From Blautia pseudococcoides (lineage in GTDB: Bacteria; Bacillota; Clostridia; Lachnospirales; Lachnospiraceae): 64,000 nt of DNA. Positions 44,003-52,358 of the stretch are shown here, piece after piece. Positions within the stretch are counted from its first letter, which is position 1. Every line of letters begins with the position of its first letter. Both the position numbers and the translations under genes were made by a program. The notes beneath the pieces are model-generated. The model saw only the letters and a program-made list of their open reading frames with translations, did no database searches and was not told where the DNA came from. Location: positions 4,490,501 through 4,554,500 of the forward strand of contig NZ_CP015405.2 of assembly GCF_001689125.2 (NCBI RefSeq), written 5' to 3'.

Positions 44003-44674
44003 ATGAGTAAATTATTGATCGTGGAGGATGACCGGGACCTGCTGGAGGGACTGGCATTTTCTATGGAGAGTGAGGGATATGAGGTTATTTGTGCATCCGC
44101 AATGGAGGAGGGCCTGAAAAAGTTCCGGGAATCATCTCCGGATTTTATCATATTAGACTGTAATCTGCCCGATGGAACCGGCTACGGGTTTTGCCGTGAA
44201 GTCAGGAGAAACAGTCAGGTTCCGGTACTGATGCTGACTGCCAGAGACACGGAGATGGATGAGGTGCAGGCTCTGGAGACGGGAGCGGACGATTATATGT
44301 CAAAGCCCTTTTCCCTGGCAGTTTTAAAAACCAGGATCAAGAAGCAGTTAAAGCGTAAGGATGTGGAATTGACCCAGTTTTCCAATGGGTTTTATATAGA
44401 CAGGGGAACCTGCCGTGTGCTGCGCGGTGACAGGGAGATATCTTTAAGTACAGTGGAGTACAGGCTTCTCACCTACCTGATAGATAACAGAGGCCGGATC
44501 GTCAGCAAGGAACAGATCTTAGCCTACGTCTGGGACAGGGAAGGCCGTTTTGTGGACGAGAACGCAGTATCCGTAAATATCCGCCGCCTTCGCAGGAAAA
44601 TAGAAGAAGACCCGGATAACCCTGTATTTATCAGGAATATCCGCGGCATGGGATATATGTGGAAGGAGACGTGA
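44003..44674 (+). CDS. OmpR-family response regulator
   Basis: A 223-residue regulator with a receiver domain (1-115; KLLIVEDDRDLLEGL, phospho-Asp in FIILDCNLPDG, Lys in YMSKPFSLA) and a winged-helix DNA-binding domain (LSTVEYRLLTYLIDNRGRIV, VSVNIRRLRRKI). Start 44003 follows AGGAGG. The sensor kinase starts one base after its stop, and an ABC transporter follows. This order matches BceRS/AB-type systems that sense and expel antimicrobial peptides in Bacillota. Confidence 0.94.
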   Translation: MSKLLIVEDDRDLLEGLAFSMESEGYEVICASAMEEGLKKFRESSPDFIILDCNLPDGTGYGFCREVRRNSQVPVLMLTARDTEMDEVQALETGADDYMSKPFSLAVLKTRIKKQLKRKDVELTQFSNGFYIDRGTCRVLRGDREISLSTVEYRLLTYLIDNRGRIVSKEQILAYVWDREGRFVDENAVSVNIRRLRRKIEEDPDNPVFIRNIRGMGYMWKET

Positions 44675-44675
44675 T

Positions 44676-45581
44676 ATGGAGGCAGTATTTCTGGGGATTG
44701 CTGTTTTATGTACCGGCTTTGCCCTTTGGGAACGGCACAGATCCAGGGTAATGTACCGGGAGATTGACCGGATGATGGACGAAATTTTAAGTGCAGAGCC
44801 GGTCACGATCTCGGATTTAAAGGAGGGGCCTTTGTCTGCCTTATCGTATAAAGCAAGAAGGCTGCAGGAGCGGCAGAATCTGGAAGTGTCAGGGGCAAGC
44901 CGGGAAAAGGAACAGGTCAAGATGCTGGTTTCCAATATGTCCCACCAGTTAAAAACGCCTCTTGCCAATGTGAGGATGTACGGCGAAATACTGGAAAACC
45001 AGGAACTTTCCGAAGAACAGAGGAGACATTTTTTCGGGAAGCTGCGCCGACAGACAGAGAAAATACAGTGGGTGCTCACTTCCCTTCTGAAAATGGTGCG
45101 TCTGGAACAGGATGTCATCACCTTTGAGGGGAAGGATGCAGATATAAAGCCCACACTTTTGCAGGCAGTGAACAGCATATATGAAAAGGCGGATAAAAAG
45201 CAGATACAAATTCAGGTGGAGAAGTTTCCCTCCTTATATCTGTGGCATAATCCATCCTGGACAGCCGAAGCGCTGGAAAACCTTCTGGAAAATGCAGTAA
45301 AATATTCACCGTCCGGCAGCACTATCACCATCCGTGTAAAGCCGTACGAGATGTACAGTGAACTGCAGATAACTGACCAGGGAGCAGGGATAGACAAAGC
45401 GGAAGAGACAGAGATCTTCAAACGTTTTTACAGAAGCCCGAAGGCATCGGAGGAAGAAGGCTCGGGCATTGGCCTGTATCTTGTGAAACTGATCCTGGAA
45501 AAGGAAAAGGGATATGTAACAGTAGATTCACAGCCGGGGCATGGGAGTACCTTCAGCGTATTCTTACAGAACTGTAAGTGA
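44676..45581 (+). CDS. Sensor histidine kinase
   Basis: A 301-residue kinase with one clear N-terminal membrane helix (VFLGIAVLCTGFALW), a short linker, a HisKA region with phospho-acceptor in MSHQLKTPLANV, and HATPase boxes (LENAVKYSPSG, ITDQGAGID, GSGIGLYLVKL). It lacks an extracellular sensor, so the neighbouring ABC permease probably senses the signal, as in Bce-type modules (inference). AAGGAGA precedes the ATG. Confidence 0.93.
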   Translation: MEAVFLGIAVLCTGFALWERHRSRVMYREIDRMMDEILSAEPVTISDLKEGPLSALSYKARRLQERQNLEVSGASREKEQVKMLVSNMSHQLKTPLANVRMYGEILENQELSEEQRRHFFGKLRRQTEKIQWVLTSLLKMVRLEQDVITFEGKDADIKPTLLQAVNSIYEKADKKQIQIQVEKFPSLYLWHNPSWTAEALENLLENAVKYSPSGSTITIRVKPYEMYSELQITDQGAGIDKAEETEIFKRFYRSPKASEEEGSGIGLYLVKLILEKEKGYVTVDSQPGHGSTFSVFLQNCK

Positions 45582-45654
45582 AAATCCCCTATTCTGTAGC
45601 CTGCTTGAAAGGCGGGCCTGATAAAATCAGACTTGTAAAGGAGGAGGATACAAA

Positions 45655-46338
45655 ATGATTTTACAGGTAAAAGATGTGACTAAGATTTACGGTCAGGGTG
45701 AGAACGCGGTAAAGGCCTTGAATGGGATCACACTGGAAATAGAGCAGGGAGAATTTGCTGCTTTGGTGGGAACCTCCGGTTCCGGGAAGAGTACGCTTTT
45801 GAATCTGATCGGGGGTCTGGATGTTCCCACCAAGGGGGAAATAACCATCAGAGACAGGGAGATCCAGAGCCTGAAGCGCGGGGAGCTGACTGTTTTCCGA
45901 AGAAGAAATATAGGGTTTGTATTTCAGAATTACAGTCTGATGCCCGTCTTAAATGTATATGACAATGTCACTCTGCCCGTCACCTTTGACAAGGGAAAGC
46001 ATGTGGACCACCGGTATATAGAAGAACTTTTAAAGAATCTGGGACTCTGGGAAAAGAGGAAAAAATACCCGGATGAGCTTTCCGGAGGGCAGCAGCAGAG
46101 GGTGGCCATAGCCAGAGCCTTAGCCAATAAGCCTGCCGTTATCCTGGCAGATGAACCCACCGGAAACCTGGATTCCAAGACCACTATGGATGTCATGGGG
46201 GTTCTGAAAGCCAGCAGTGACAAGTACCACCAGACCATACTAATGGTGACTCACAACGAAGCCATTGCCCAGACCTGTGACCGCATTATCCGTATTGAGG
46301 ACGGAAGGGTTTATGAGAGAGGCGGTGCATGGGGATGA
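45655..46338 (+). CDS. ABC transporter ATPase (MacB/BceA type)
   Basis: A 227-residue ATPase: Walker [11 protein letters not shown]-loop [10 protein letters not shown], signature [15 protein letters not shown], Walker [13 protein letters not shown] and switch His in MVTHNEA. It belongs to the LolD/MacB/BceA group that powers FtsX-type permeases. It overlaps the permease gene by ten bases. AAAGGAGGAGG is its ribosome site. Confidence 0.95.
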   Translation: MILQVKDVTKIYGQGENAVKALNGITLEIEQGEFAALVGTSGSGKSTLLNLIGGLDVPTKGEITIRDREIQSLKRGELTVFRRRNIGFVFQNYSLMPVLNVYDNVTLPVTFDKGKHVDHRYIEELLKNLGLWEKRKKYPDELSGGQQQRVAIARALANKPAVILADEPTGNLDSKTTMDVMGVLKASSDKYHQTILMVTHNEAIAQTCDRIIRIEDGRVYERGGAWG

Positions 46339-48962
46339 GGACAGCCGCAAAACTTGCCAGGCAGTACAGCCGGTATTATCTGCGCCAGACTTTATCAATC
46401 TTTTTCAGTATACTACTCTCCATGTCACTTCTGGGAGGGATCAGCTCCCTTATATACAGCGGCCGGTCCAGCAGCAGGGAGAAGGCCAGGGAAACGGAGG
46501 GAGACTGGCATTATTATGTAGATGCGGACCAGGAGTTGAGGGATGAGATTGACAGACATCCCAAAGAGAAAGGATATGAACTGAAACGTATAGGACATAT
46601 GGAAACCAAGGCTGTGATAGGGGAACCGTATGTGATCTCTCTGATCTACGGGGACAGGAACTATATGGACATCATGGGCCGGACACTGGAGGAGGGGGAA
46701 TATCCCGGGAGGCAGGATGAGATTGCCCTGGATACCTATACTATCCGTAACTTACAGGTTGAAAAAAAGCTGGGGACCCAGGTTACATTGGGTGAAAAGA
46801 CATACACCCTTTGCGGGATCGTGAAAAGCCGTCCGGCAAACAGCGGGGAAGAGATGATGGCTTTTGTCAGTGAAGACACACCGAGTGAAGCGGAGGGGAC
46901 CCGGCTCTATCTGCGCTTTGACGAAGAGAAAAAAGTATATAAGCAATTGGAAGCCCTGATGGATCATTTTAAGATTCCGTCAGAAAAATTAAAAAGAAAT
47001 AATGGGCTGACTGCCTATGTAGAAGGGACCATACCCATGGCATTTGCCTATATCATCAAGACAGGGCTTAGTCTTCCGGAGGGAAAATTCACTTATATCT
47101 TGTCCTCGATCTTGAGAGATAATCCGGGTAAAAACGGAAATGTCATATCCGTTGTGCTGATACTGTTCAGTCTCTTTATTATTTACAGTATATACCGTAT
47201 TTCCCTGCAAAAAAGGATCTCCCAGTATGGTGTGTTAAATGTGCTGGGGATTGGGGGCATACGTCTTTTTCAGATGATGTTTCTGGAACTGTGGGGGATT
47301 TTTCTGATAGGCTATCCCGCGGGCAGTCTGTTGGGAAACTTGGCAGCCAAGGCTTTATACAGCCGTTTTTCCAGGGTGTTTACCGGTGAGGGTACGGTTC
47401 CCGGCAGCTTTATGACAGATATGGATTCCCTTGTAAAAAATTTTGTGGCCCTGTCCGTATTACTGGTTCTGGTCAGTATAACACTCTGCAGGAAACTGGT
47501 TAAAATGAACCTCATGGAAATACTCCGAAAGAATCCGGCAAGAAAGAGAAGCCGGAAAATATACAGCCTTAAGACAGAAAATATGCCGGAAGTCCTTACC
47601 GAAAAATTTATGCTTGAAAGAAAAGGCGTTTTTGTAGGGATTTTATTCTCACTGTCTCTTGGGGGGATCATATTTCTGGGAACCTCCTATATGACCGCTA
47701 ACACAAAGGCGAATAATACTTTGACAATGAAAGCAGATGACGGTCTGGGGTCAGATATGCTCTTGTATGAGGAATCCAATGATCTGTCAATGGTGATCCC
47801 GGAAGATACTGCGGACAGGCTGAAAAAAATCCGGGGAATCACAAAAGTGCTTCCTACAAGTTATCTGCTGGGTGAAATACCTGTTAAGAGGCAGGATTTT
47901 AAATGGCTTACCTATTACCCGGAAATCGGTGTTAAATATGAGCCGGAATGTGCGGAACGTATCAATCAGAGGAATATGGAGCTGTATGGAGGCAGGGCAG
48001 TGGAGGATGCGAACGGCGATTTTCGCCTGAAAACCAACGTGTATGGGTATGAACCGGAAATGATCAGGAAACTTTCAGATTACCTGCTGGAGGGAACGAT
48101 TGACCCGGAGGCTTTGGAGAAAGAAAACGCAGTGATACTTCAGACCATTATGGACGGACAGGGAAATTATGACGGACTGAAGATACGCCCGGGGGATACC
48201 ATCACTTTAAAAGTACCAAAGGATCAGGAGGTTCCCGAAGAAGTATATAAGTTTCAGTCCGGGGAGGAGTGGTACCGGGAGAAAGAGTTCAAGGTAGCCG
48301 CACTTGTGAACCGGACAATGGCAAAAACAGATTTTTATATAGGAGAGGGCCCCGATAGTCCGAGTCTTATATTTACAAACAAGCAGATGAAAGATAATTT
48401 TGGCGTGCGGGGATATCAGATCATCGGTATGGATAAAGCCTCTGCTTCAAGATCTTACGGGGTGGAGAAGCAGGTCAGGGAAGCTGTGTCAAGTGTTCCG
48501 CGCTGTGTTCTGAAGGACTACACTGCGGATATTGCCAGAGAGAATACCTTTTTGAAGCAGAAAATGTTATTTTTCTACGGTGTGGGTGTAATCCTTCTGA
48601 TCATCAGTGTTCTGCATATTATGAACAGTATCAGCTCCATGGTGCTGTCCAGGCGGCACGAATTTGGCATTCTGCGTGCCATGGGTATCAGTGACAGGGG
48701 ATACATGTGGATGATGCTCAAAGAGGCCCTGCGGTATGGAATCTATGCAAGCCTGGTGATGGGAGCAGGATATGTGCTGGTGAGACGATTTCTGCTCTAT
48801 CTGATGCAGAAGGTTTACCTTTTTGTCCTGCCAAAGGAAGAGGTATCCGTGTGGCTTATTTTGGGGCTGACAGCGGTGAATGTCCTGCTTAGTATGGCGG
48901 CAGTGGCCATGCCCGTCAGAGCAGTCTTGAAAGACTCTGTTGTGGAGGAGATCAGGCGTTGA
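46329..48962 (+). CDS. FtsX/MacB-type ABC permease
   Basis: An 877-residue permease with two FtsX-like halves: an N-terminal helix (about 18-40), a large extracellular domain, three helices (about 270-390), another helix near 435 followed by a second large extracellular domain, and three C-terminal helices (from about 745). About eight helices are predicted, so it is closer to the two-half MacB/LolC-like layout than to ten-helix BceB. With the two-component system it likely forms a peptide or lipoprotein export/detoxification module. ATG 46329 or 46335 could be the start. Confidence 0.9.
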   Translation: MGMRTAAKLARQYSRYYLRQTLSIFFSILLSMSLLGGISSLIYSGRSSSREKARETEGDWHYYVDADQELRDEIDRHPKEKGYELKRIGHMETKAVIGEPYVISLIYGDRNYMDIMGRTLEEGEYPGRQDEIALDTYTIRNLQVEKKLGTQVTLGEKTYTLCGIVKSRPANSGEEMMAFVSEDTPSEAEGTRLYLRFDEEKKVYKQLEALMDHFKIPSEKLKRNNGLTAYVEGTIPMAFAYIIKTGLSLPEGKFTYILSSILRDNPGKNGNVISVVLILFSLFIIYSIYRISLQKRISQYGVLNVLGIGGIRLFQMMFLELWGIFLIGYPAGSLLGNLAAKALYSRFSRVFTGEGTVPGSFMTDMDSLVKNFVALSVLLVLVSITLCRKLVKMNLMEILRKNPARKRSRKIYSLKTENMPEVLTEKFMLERKGVFVGILFSLSLGGIIFLGTSYMTANTKANNTLTMKADDGLGSDMLLYEESNDLSMVIPEDTADRLKKIRGITKVLPTSYLLGEIPVKRQDFKWLTYYPEIGVKYEPECAERINQRNMELYGGRAVEDANGDFRLKTNVYGYEPEMIRKLSDYLLEGTIDPEALEKENAVILQTIMDGQGNYDGLKIRPGDTITLKVPKDQEVPEEVYKFQSGEEWYREKEFKVAALVNRTMAKTDFYIGEGPDSPSLIFTNKQMKDNFGVRGYQIIGMDKASASRSYGVEKQVREAVSSVPRCVLKDYTADIARENTFLKQKMLFFYGVGVILLIISVLHIMNSISSMVLSRRHEFGILRAMGISDRGYMWMMLKEALRYGIYASLVMGAGYVLVRRFLLYLMQKVYLFVLPKEEVSVWLILGLTAVNVLLSMAAVAMPVRAVLKDSVVEEIRR

Positions 48963-49151
48963 CAGGGGCGTCGGTAAAAGAATGGGGACAGTAGTTCCTT
49001 GGAGGGTGAGGGAAAGGCCGATATTATCATACAGAGGCCAATCATTAAAAGTGACTTATCTCAGAAGCTCACAGCGCTATTCGGACAGCGGAACGGGGAT
49101 GCCACTGTTTCGGGAGGTGTATTCCCAAGGGATGATATAGGAATAAAAATC

Positions 49152-49181
49152 TTGCCAATTTCTACAAATATATGATAATAT
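49152..49181 (+). promoter_or_regulatory. Promoter match upstream of the CobW-like genes
   Basis: TTGCCA (49152-49157) and TAATAT (49176-49181) are 18 bases apart. This would give a leader of about 170 bases that includes the hairpin at 49224. Confidence 0.5.
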
Positions 49182-49223
49182 GATAAAAGCGCAAAAGCGT
49201 TTCGGACAAATTCATGCACAGCA

Positions 49224-49253
49224 GGGGCGGAAGTGGTACTTTCGTCCCCTTTT
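49224..49253 (+). terminator. Terminator-like hairpin in the leader of the CobW-like gene
   Basis: GGGGCGGAAGT pairs, with one bulge and wobble, with ACTTTCGTCCCC ending at 49249, followed by TTTT. It is located between the promoter match and the gene, so it may be an attenuator or simply a weak stem; the T-run is short. Confidence 0.4.
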
Positions 49254-49360
49254 ACCGTGTGATAGCCAAGATGGGAGACACCGGCTGGTTATACGGACTG
49301 TACGACGGTTATACTGACAGAATATAAATATAAATTTTGATTTGAAAGGATGAGACAGAG

Positions 49361-50668
49361 ATGACAAAGATTGACATTTTCTCAGGTTTTTTGGGAGCAG
49401 GCAAGACCACATTGATCAAAAAGCTTCTGAAAGAGGCATACAGTGGTGAGCAGGTTGTGCTCATTGAAAACGAGTTTGGGGAGATCGGCATTGACGGGGG
49501 ATTTTTGAAAGAGGCAGGGATTGAGATCCGTGAGATGAATTCCGGCTGTATCTGCTGTTCCCTGGTGGGGGATTTTGGTGAGGCTTTAAAAGAGGTGATC
49601 CAAAAATACCAGCCGGACCGCATTATTATTGAGCCGTCAGGTGTGGGAAAACTTTCCGACGTGATCAAGGCAGTGAAAAAAGTGGAGGGAGAGGTTGACA
49701 TAAAGCTCAACAGCTTCACAACACTTGTGGATGTTATGAAGTGCAAAATGTATATGAAGAATTTCGGTGAATTCTTCAGCAACCAGATAGCATACGCGGG
49801 AACCATTATCTTAAGCAGAACCGACAAGTCCACGGAGGAAAAGGTGATCGCTGCCCTGCAGTTGATCCGCGGCCTGAATAAATCCGCGGCAGTTATCACA
49901 ACTCCCATAGAAAAGCTTTCCGGTGCGAAGATTCTGGATACTATGGAGAATAACCGCTCTCTGGAAAAAGAGCTGCTGGAGGAGGAAGTATGCCCCGTAT
50001 GCGGCGGACACCACGACCATGAGCACCACCATGACGGGGAATGTGGCTGTGAGCATCATGATGGGGAAGCGTGCGGCTGTGAGCATCATGACGGGGAAGC
50101 GTGCGGCTGTGAGCATCATGATGGAGAAGCGTGCGGCCATGGGCATCATGATGGGGAAGCGTGCGGCCATGAGCATCATGATGGGGAAGCGTGCGGCTGT
50201 GAGCAGCATAATGGAGAAGCGTGCGGCTGTGAGCATCATGACCGTGAAACGTGCGGCTGTGAGCATCACCATGAAGGGGAAAGCAGCCATGAGCATCACC
50301 ATGACGGAGAATGCGGCCATGAGCATCATGACGGGGAATGCGGCTGTGACCACGACAATGCCCATCATGACCACCATCACCATCACGCGGACGAAGTCTT
50401 CACAAGCTGGGGCCGTGAGACTGCCAAAACTTATACGGAAGAGGAAATCCGCACGATCCTGGAGGCCCTTTCCGATGCTGAGGAGTACGGCATGATCCTC
50501 AGGGCAAAAGGAATGGTGGAAGGCAGAAACGGCGGCTGGGTTTATTTTGACATGGTACCGGGTGAGGCGGATGTGCGTGAAGGCTCACCGGAATACACGG
50601 GAAGGATCTGTGTCATCGGCTCCAAGTTAAAAGAAAGCAGCCTGGAAAAACTTTTTAAACTGGCATAA
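49361..50668 (+). CDS. COG0523 (CobW-like) metallochaperone GTPase with Cys/His-rich repeat tract
   Basis: A 435-residue G3E GTPase. The P-loop FLGAGKTT (K15), the CICC metal site (C63, C65, C66), ENEFGEIGIDG and the SRTDKS guanine motif (SKxD-like) are present. Residues about 210-345 form a metal-binding insertion of about ten units like CGCEHHDGEA, with a CPVC pair before it and a final HHDHHHHH cluster. The C-terminal CobW domain follows. COG0523 proteins deliver zinc, cobalt or other metals to enzymes. The tract would bind many metal ions, suggesting storage or delivery. GAAAGGATGAG precedes the ATG. Confidence 0.92.
   Translation: MTKIDIFSGFLGAGKTTLIKKLLKEAYSGEQVVLIENEFGEIGIDGGFLKEAGIEIREMNSGCICCSLVGDFGEALKEVIQKYQPDRIIIEPSGVGKLSDVIKAVKKVEGEVDIKLNSFTTLVDVMKCKMYMKNFGEFFSNQIAYAGTIILSRTDKSTEEKVIAALQLIRGLNKSAAVITTPIEKLSGAKILDTMENNRSLEKELLEEEVCPVCGGHHDHEHHHDGECGCEHHDGEACGCEHHDGEACGCEHHDGEACGHGHHDGEACGHEHHDGEACGCEQHNGEACGCEHHDRETCGCEHHHEGESSHEHHHDGECGHEHHDGECGCDHDNAHHDHHHHHADEVFTSWGRETAKTYTEEEIRTILEALSDAEEYGMILRAKGMVEGRNGGWVYFDMVPGEADVREGSPEYTGRICVIGSKLKESSLEKLFKLA
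50036..50345 (+). repeat. 30-bp tandem repeats encoding the Cys/His tract
   Basis: Near-identical 30-base units, for example GTGCGGCTGTGAGCATCATG with variants at GAC/GAT and GGC/TGT, repeat about ten times inside the GTPase gene. Each unit encodes CGCEHHDGEA or CGHEHHDGEA. Unit number is likely to vary between strains by slippage (inference). Confidence 0.88.
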
Positions 50669-50691
50669 AGCCCGGGAAAGGATGTGGAAAA

Positions 50692-51642
50692 ATGGATGAA
50701 ATAACAGTACCTATTTACCTCATGGCAGGATTTTTGGAGAGCGGCAAGACCTCTTTCCTGAATTTTACCATTGAGCAGGATTATTTTCAGATAGACGGCC
50801 CCACACTTCTCATTCTCTGTGAAGAAGGGGAGGAAGAATTTGATGAAAAAGCCATGAAAAAGAGCAGGACATCTGTGGAAATCCTGGACAACCCGGAGGA
50901 GTTGACCCCGGAACGGCTGGTGGCATACGATGCGTTTTACAATCCTGCCCGCATCATTATTGAATACAACGGCATGTGGCAGTTGAGCAAGCTGGAAGAA
51001 TTGGATATGCCCAAGGGCTGGGGAATTGTCCAGCACATTGTGACTGTGGATGCCAGCACCTTTCAGGTGTATATTTATAACATGAAATCCCTTTTTGTGG
51101 AGATGATAAAAAATGCGGATATGGTCCTTTTCAACCGCTGTGAACAGGGGATGCCTTTAGCAGCCTTCCGCAGAAGTGTTAAAGTGGTGAACCAGGCGGC
51201 AGAGATCATCTTTGAGGACGGGGAAGGCGAGATTGAAAATATCTTTGAGGATGAGATGCCCTTTGACGTAAATGCCGATATTATCGAGATCATGGATGAG
51301 GACTACGGCATCTGGTTTATTGACGCCATGGACCACCCTGAAACCTATAAAGGGAAAAAAGTATCCTTCACCGGCATGGTTTTAAAATCCAGGGAATTTG
51401 AAAAAGATATGTTTGTACCCGGCCGTATGGCAATGACCTGCTGCGCGGATGACACTACATTTATCGGCTATGTATGCAAAAGCCCCGAAGCCCGTGCCCT
51501 GAGAACGGGAAAATGGGTGAAGGTTGTGGCAGCAGTAGATTATAAGTACATGGATTTTTACAACAAAGTAGGGCCTGTGCTCACAGCCGTCTCTGTGGAG
51601 CGCACAGAACCCCTGAAAGATGAACTGGTATATTTTAACTAA
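50692..51642 (+). CDS. CobW-like P-loop protein fused to a YcgQ/TIGR03943-like domain
   Basis: A 316-residue protein. The N-terminal half has a P-loop GFLESGKTS (K19) and a CobW-like fold but lacks the CxCC metal site. The C-terminal part (about 225-310, VSFTGMVLKSREFEKDMFVP, MTCCADDTTFIGYVC) resembles the C-terminal domain of YcgQ/TIGR03943 proteins, which are usually encoded beside COG0523 genes with a YcgR permease. Here it is joined to the GTPase-like half. It follows the first CobW-like gene by 23 bases, so the two probably work together in metal handling. The domain match is from memory. Confidence 0.82.
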   Translation: MDEITVPIYLMAGFLESGKTSFLNFTIEQDYFQIDGPTLLILCEEGEEEFDEKAMKKSRTSVEILDNPEELTPERLVAYDAFYNPARIIIEYNGMWQLSKLEELDMPKGWGIVQHIVTVDASTFQVYIYNMKSLFVEMIKNADMVLFNRCEQGMPLAAFRRSVKVVNQAAEIIFEDGEGEIENIFEDEMPFDVNADIIEIMDEDYGIWFIDAMDHPETYKGKKVSFTGMVLKSREFEKDMFVPGRMAMTCCADDTTFIGYVCKSPEARALRTGKWVKVVAAVDYKYMDFYNKVGPVLTAVSVERTEPLKDELVYFN

Positions 51643-51693
51643 AAACCAGGATTCCTCCGTCACTGCAGGCGGAAAACACCTAAGGAGAACCAT

Positions 51694-52269
51694 ATGTATT
51701 TAATAGCAGGACTTGGAAACCCCGGAAAACAGTACGAGAGAACCCGTCACAATATGGGATTCGATACCATAGACGAGCTGGTTGACCGGCACAGGATTCC
51801 CGGATCAGGCGTTCAGCACAAGGCAATGTACGGCAAAGGGATGATCGCCGGGGAGAAAGTGATCCTGGCAAAGCCCCTTACCTATATGAATCTCAGCGGA
51901 GATTCTATCCGGGAATTTATCAATTACTATAAAATGGACCCTGAAACAGAACTGATCGTCATTTACGATGATATAGATTTGGAGCCGGGTCAGATACGCA
52001 TCAAAAAAAAGGGCAGTGCAGGGGGACATAACGGCATGAAAAGCATTATCTCCCAGATCGGCACTCAGAATTTTTACCGCGTCAAGGTAGGTGTGGGGGA
52101 AAAACCGGCAGGCTGGGATCTGGCGGACTATGTGCTGGGCCGTTTTTCCACCAAGGAGAGGGAAGAGGTGGACAAAGCCATAGAGGAGGCCGCAGATGCT
52201 GTGGAAGTGATTCTCAGGGAAGGCATAGACGCTGCCATGAACAAATATAATGCAAAGAAGAAGCAGTGA
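51694..52269 (+). CDS. pth: Peptidyl-tRNA hydrolase
   Basis: A 191-residue housekeeping enzyme that frees tRNA from stalled peptidyl-tRNA. It has GLGNPGKQYERTRHNMGFD with catalytic H19 and N9, LAKPLTYMNLSG, YDDIDLEPGQIRIKKKGSAG and GHNGMKSI. Length is normal. AAGGAGA precedes the ATG. mfd follows, the common pth-mfd order in Bacillota. Confidence 0.97.
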   Translation: MYLIAGLGNPGKQYERTRHNMGFDTIDELVDRHRIPGSGVQHKAMYGKGMIAGEKVILAKPLTYMNLSGDSIREFINYYKMDPETELIVIYDDIDLEPGQIRIKKKGSAGGHNGMKSIISQIGTQNFYRVKVGVGEKPAGWDLADYVLGRFSTKEREEVDKAIEEAADAVEVILREGIDAAMNKYNAKKKQ

Positions 52270-52281
52270 TAAAAACATACA

Positions 52282-52327
52282 GTAACTACCTGGCAGGTCT
52301 GCGCATTTACGGCGCTGACCGTATGAA
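52282..52327 (+). repeat. Dispersed imperfect-palindrome element, copy B
   Basis: Between pth and mfd. It matches the minus strand of 40491-40537 at both flanks: GTAACT, AGGTCTGCGC and GCGCTGACCGTATGAA; only the inner loop and a spacer differ. GGTC-T-GCGC and GCGC-T-GACC can pair. Confidence 0.7.
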
Positions 52328-52358
52328 ACTATTGAACGGCAGGTGACAGGAGAGGGAT

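Larger units (their letters stand above)
48963..49360. other. Intergenic region: leader of the CobW-like gene
   Basis: This stretch of about 400 bases has no supported gene. It contains a promoter match and a terminator-like hairpin upstream of the GTPase gene (listed separately). A short open frame at 48940-49140 has no ribosome site or recognisable product. Confidence 0.6.

Noticed and set aside
48940..49140. Small plus-strand frame after the ABC permease
   Set aside because: No ribosome site, no recognisable sequence, and it overlaps the permease end.
49811..50386. Long minus-strand frame rich in Met/Val opposite the Cys/His tract
   Set aside because: It is the antisense of the 30-bp repeats, which keeps stops away; no ribosome site, and the plus-strand GTPase is certain.
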